DNA of 6,931 bases from Opitutaceae bacterium (GTDB lineage: Bacteria > Verrucomicrobiota > Verrucomicrobiia > Opitutales > Opitutaceae), in assembly GCA_023265535.1 (NCBI GenBank), contig JAHFTI010000228.1, forward strand, positions 1 to 6,931, read 5' to 3'. Numbering within the stretch: the first letter of the stretch is position 1; every line of letters starts with the position of its first letter. The notes beneath the pieces were generated by a model that was given only the letters and a program-made list of their open reading frames with translations, ran no database searches and was not told the origin of the DNA. Below, piece after piece: positions 5,996 to 6,931 of the stretch. A program made the position numbers and the translations under genes.

Positions 5996-6925
5996 ATGAC
6001 GCAGGATCCGAGCAGACCGCACGTTCCGCCCAAGTCGTCCGCCCCGGGCAAGACAGTCGTGCCTGCGCCCGTGGTCTTCCCCGACGGGCCGCCGACACCC
6101 GAGATGCTTGTCGCGGCGCATGGGGAGCTTTCGGCGACGGCGGGCATCCTGGCCAACGTGCAACGCCTGCTGCGGCGGGATGACACCACCACCAGCGACA
6201 TCGCGGAACTCCTGCGCCTGGATGCGGCGCTGGCCTCGCGCCTGGTGCGCATCAGCAACTCGACCTTCTTCAAGCGCGGCCAAAGCTGTTCCTCGCTGGA
6301 GGACGCCCTGATCCGCATCGGCTTCGCCGAGATCAACGAGGTGGTTTCGCTGGTGGCGGGTGCGGCCCTCATCTCCAAGCCCCTGCACGCCTACGGAAAG
6401 AGCGCGCTGCGTTTCTGGCACGAGGCCGTGGGCTGCGCGGTTGCGGCGTCCCTCATCGCCGAGCGTCTCGATGAGGACGTGGGCACCGCCTACACGGCGG
6501 GCTTGTTCCACCTGCTGGGGCGGCCTGCGATGGACGCCTATCTCCGCCAGAAAAAGCCGGACCTGTTCCTCGAGGATGCCGGGTTTCCGGTCAACTACGT
6601 CGTGTCAGAACGCATGGCCCTGGGCTTCAGCCAGAGTGTGGTGGCCGCCCTTTTCCTTGAGCAACTGAAGTTCCCGCAGCAGCTGGTGGACTCGGTGCGC
6701 CTTCAGGATGAGTCGCTTCTTTCCGGCACGGAGAGCCCGCGCATGCGCTACGTGCTCACGGCGGCGCGCATGCTCTATGAGGAGGAGTTCGGGGACAAGG
6801 GGGGCACGCCGGCCTGTGCCGAGGCGGTGCTCAACCTGGTGCAGCTGCCCATGGGGGCCTACCGCGAGATCGAGCCGCGCTTCAAGTCGTCGATCGAGCG
6901 CGCGATCCAGATCTCCTACTACTGA
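5996..6925 (+). CDS. HDOD-domain signalling protein
   Basis: This 309-residue, probably cytoplasmic protein has a disordered Pro-rich N-terminus (1-35). A HDOD domain covers about 38-240: IAELLRLDAALASRLVRISN (69-88), then SLEDALIRIGFAEINEVVSL (100-119), WHEAVGCAVAASLIAERL (141-158) and YTAGLFHLLGRPAMDAYL (166-183). The usual HD metal pair is gone: His172 is followed by Leu. This is typical of HDOD proteins, which have no known phosphohydrolase activity and act in signalling, gene regulation or cell-cycle control. The region after 240 is helical and I cannot assign it. No second output or receiver domain is present. ATG 5996 is preferred. The frame is also open from TTG 5876, but those 40 extra residues are encoded by the G-rich intergenic tract and look non-coding. 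No clear ribosome-binding site is visible. The gene is on the same strand, 123 bases after the cyanophycin-synthetase-like gene, and may be co-transcribed with it. Confidence 0.88.
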   Translation: MTQDPSRPHVPPKSSAPGKTVVPAPVVFPDGPPTPEMLVAAHGELSATAGILANVQRLLRRDDTTTSDIAELLRLDAALASRLVRISNSTFFKRGQSCSSLEDALIRIGFAEINEVVSLVAGAALISKPLHAYGKSALRFWHEAVGCAVAASLIAERLDEDVGTAYTAGLFHLLGRPAMDAYLRQKKPDLFLEDAGFPVNYVVSERMALGFSQSVVAALFLEQLKFPQQLVDSVRLQDESLLSGTESPRMRYVLTAARMLYEEEFGDKGGTPACAEAVLNLVQLPMGAYREIEPRFKSSIERAIQISYY

Positions 6926-6931
6926 GGGTGG

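Overview
The window is GC-rich and densely coding, and every recognisable gene lies on the + strand. It looks chromosomal, with no sign of phage, IS, CRISPR or RNA genes. The gene set (a TRAP transporter with a T-component, a short secreted TonB-domain protein, a cyanophycin-synthetase relative and an HDOD protein) together with frequent absence of a Shine-Dalgarno sequence suggests a Verrucomicrobiota member, perhaps Opitutaceae-like. This assignment is inference from gene content; a proteobacterium is not excluded.

Region 1 (1-3193) is a TRAP transporter operon. It holds the C-terminal end of a TatT-type T-component, a DctP-type periplasmic solute receptor with a signal peptide, and a fused DctQM membrane permease that overlaps dctP by 4 bases. 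Together they form a TPAT (TPR-protein-associated TRAP) system: the receptor captures a solute in the periplasm, the permease imports it using an ion gradient, and the T-component is thought to work with the receptor. The substrate cannot be read from the sequence.

Region 2 (3194-3786) is a single-gene unit. A 161-base, relatively AT-rich gap with short palindromes precedes a 114-residue exported protein that is essentially a signal peptide plus a TonB C-terminal domain. A strong rho-independent terminator at 3756-3786 follows it.

Region 3 (3787-6925) carries two genes. The first encodes a 676-residue protein with the N-terminal, ATP-grasp and Mur-ligase-core architecture of cyanophycin synthetase. 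Its ATP-grasp metal site and Mur P-loop both appear destroyed, and the C-terminal Mur lid is absent, so it looks like an intact, conserved-length pseudoenzyme. The second encodes a 309-residue HDOD-domain protein, a likely signalling or regulatory scaffold. The gaps before these two genes share a near-identical 17-base G-rich motif, and the one before the HDOD gene also holds a potential G-quadruplex. The most interesting item is the apparently dead cyanophycin-synthetase homologue and its possible link, through the shared upstream motif, to the HDOD gene.
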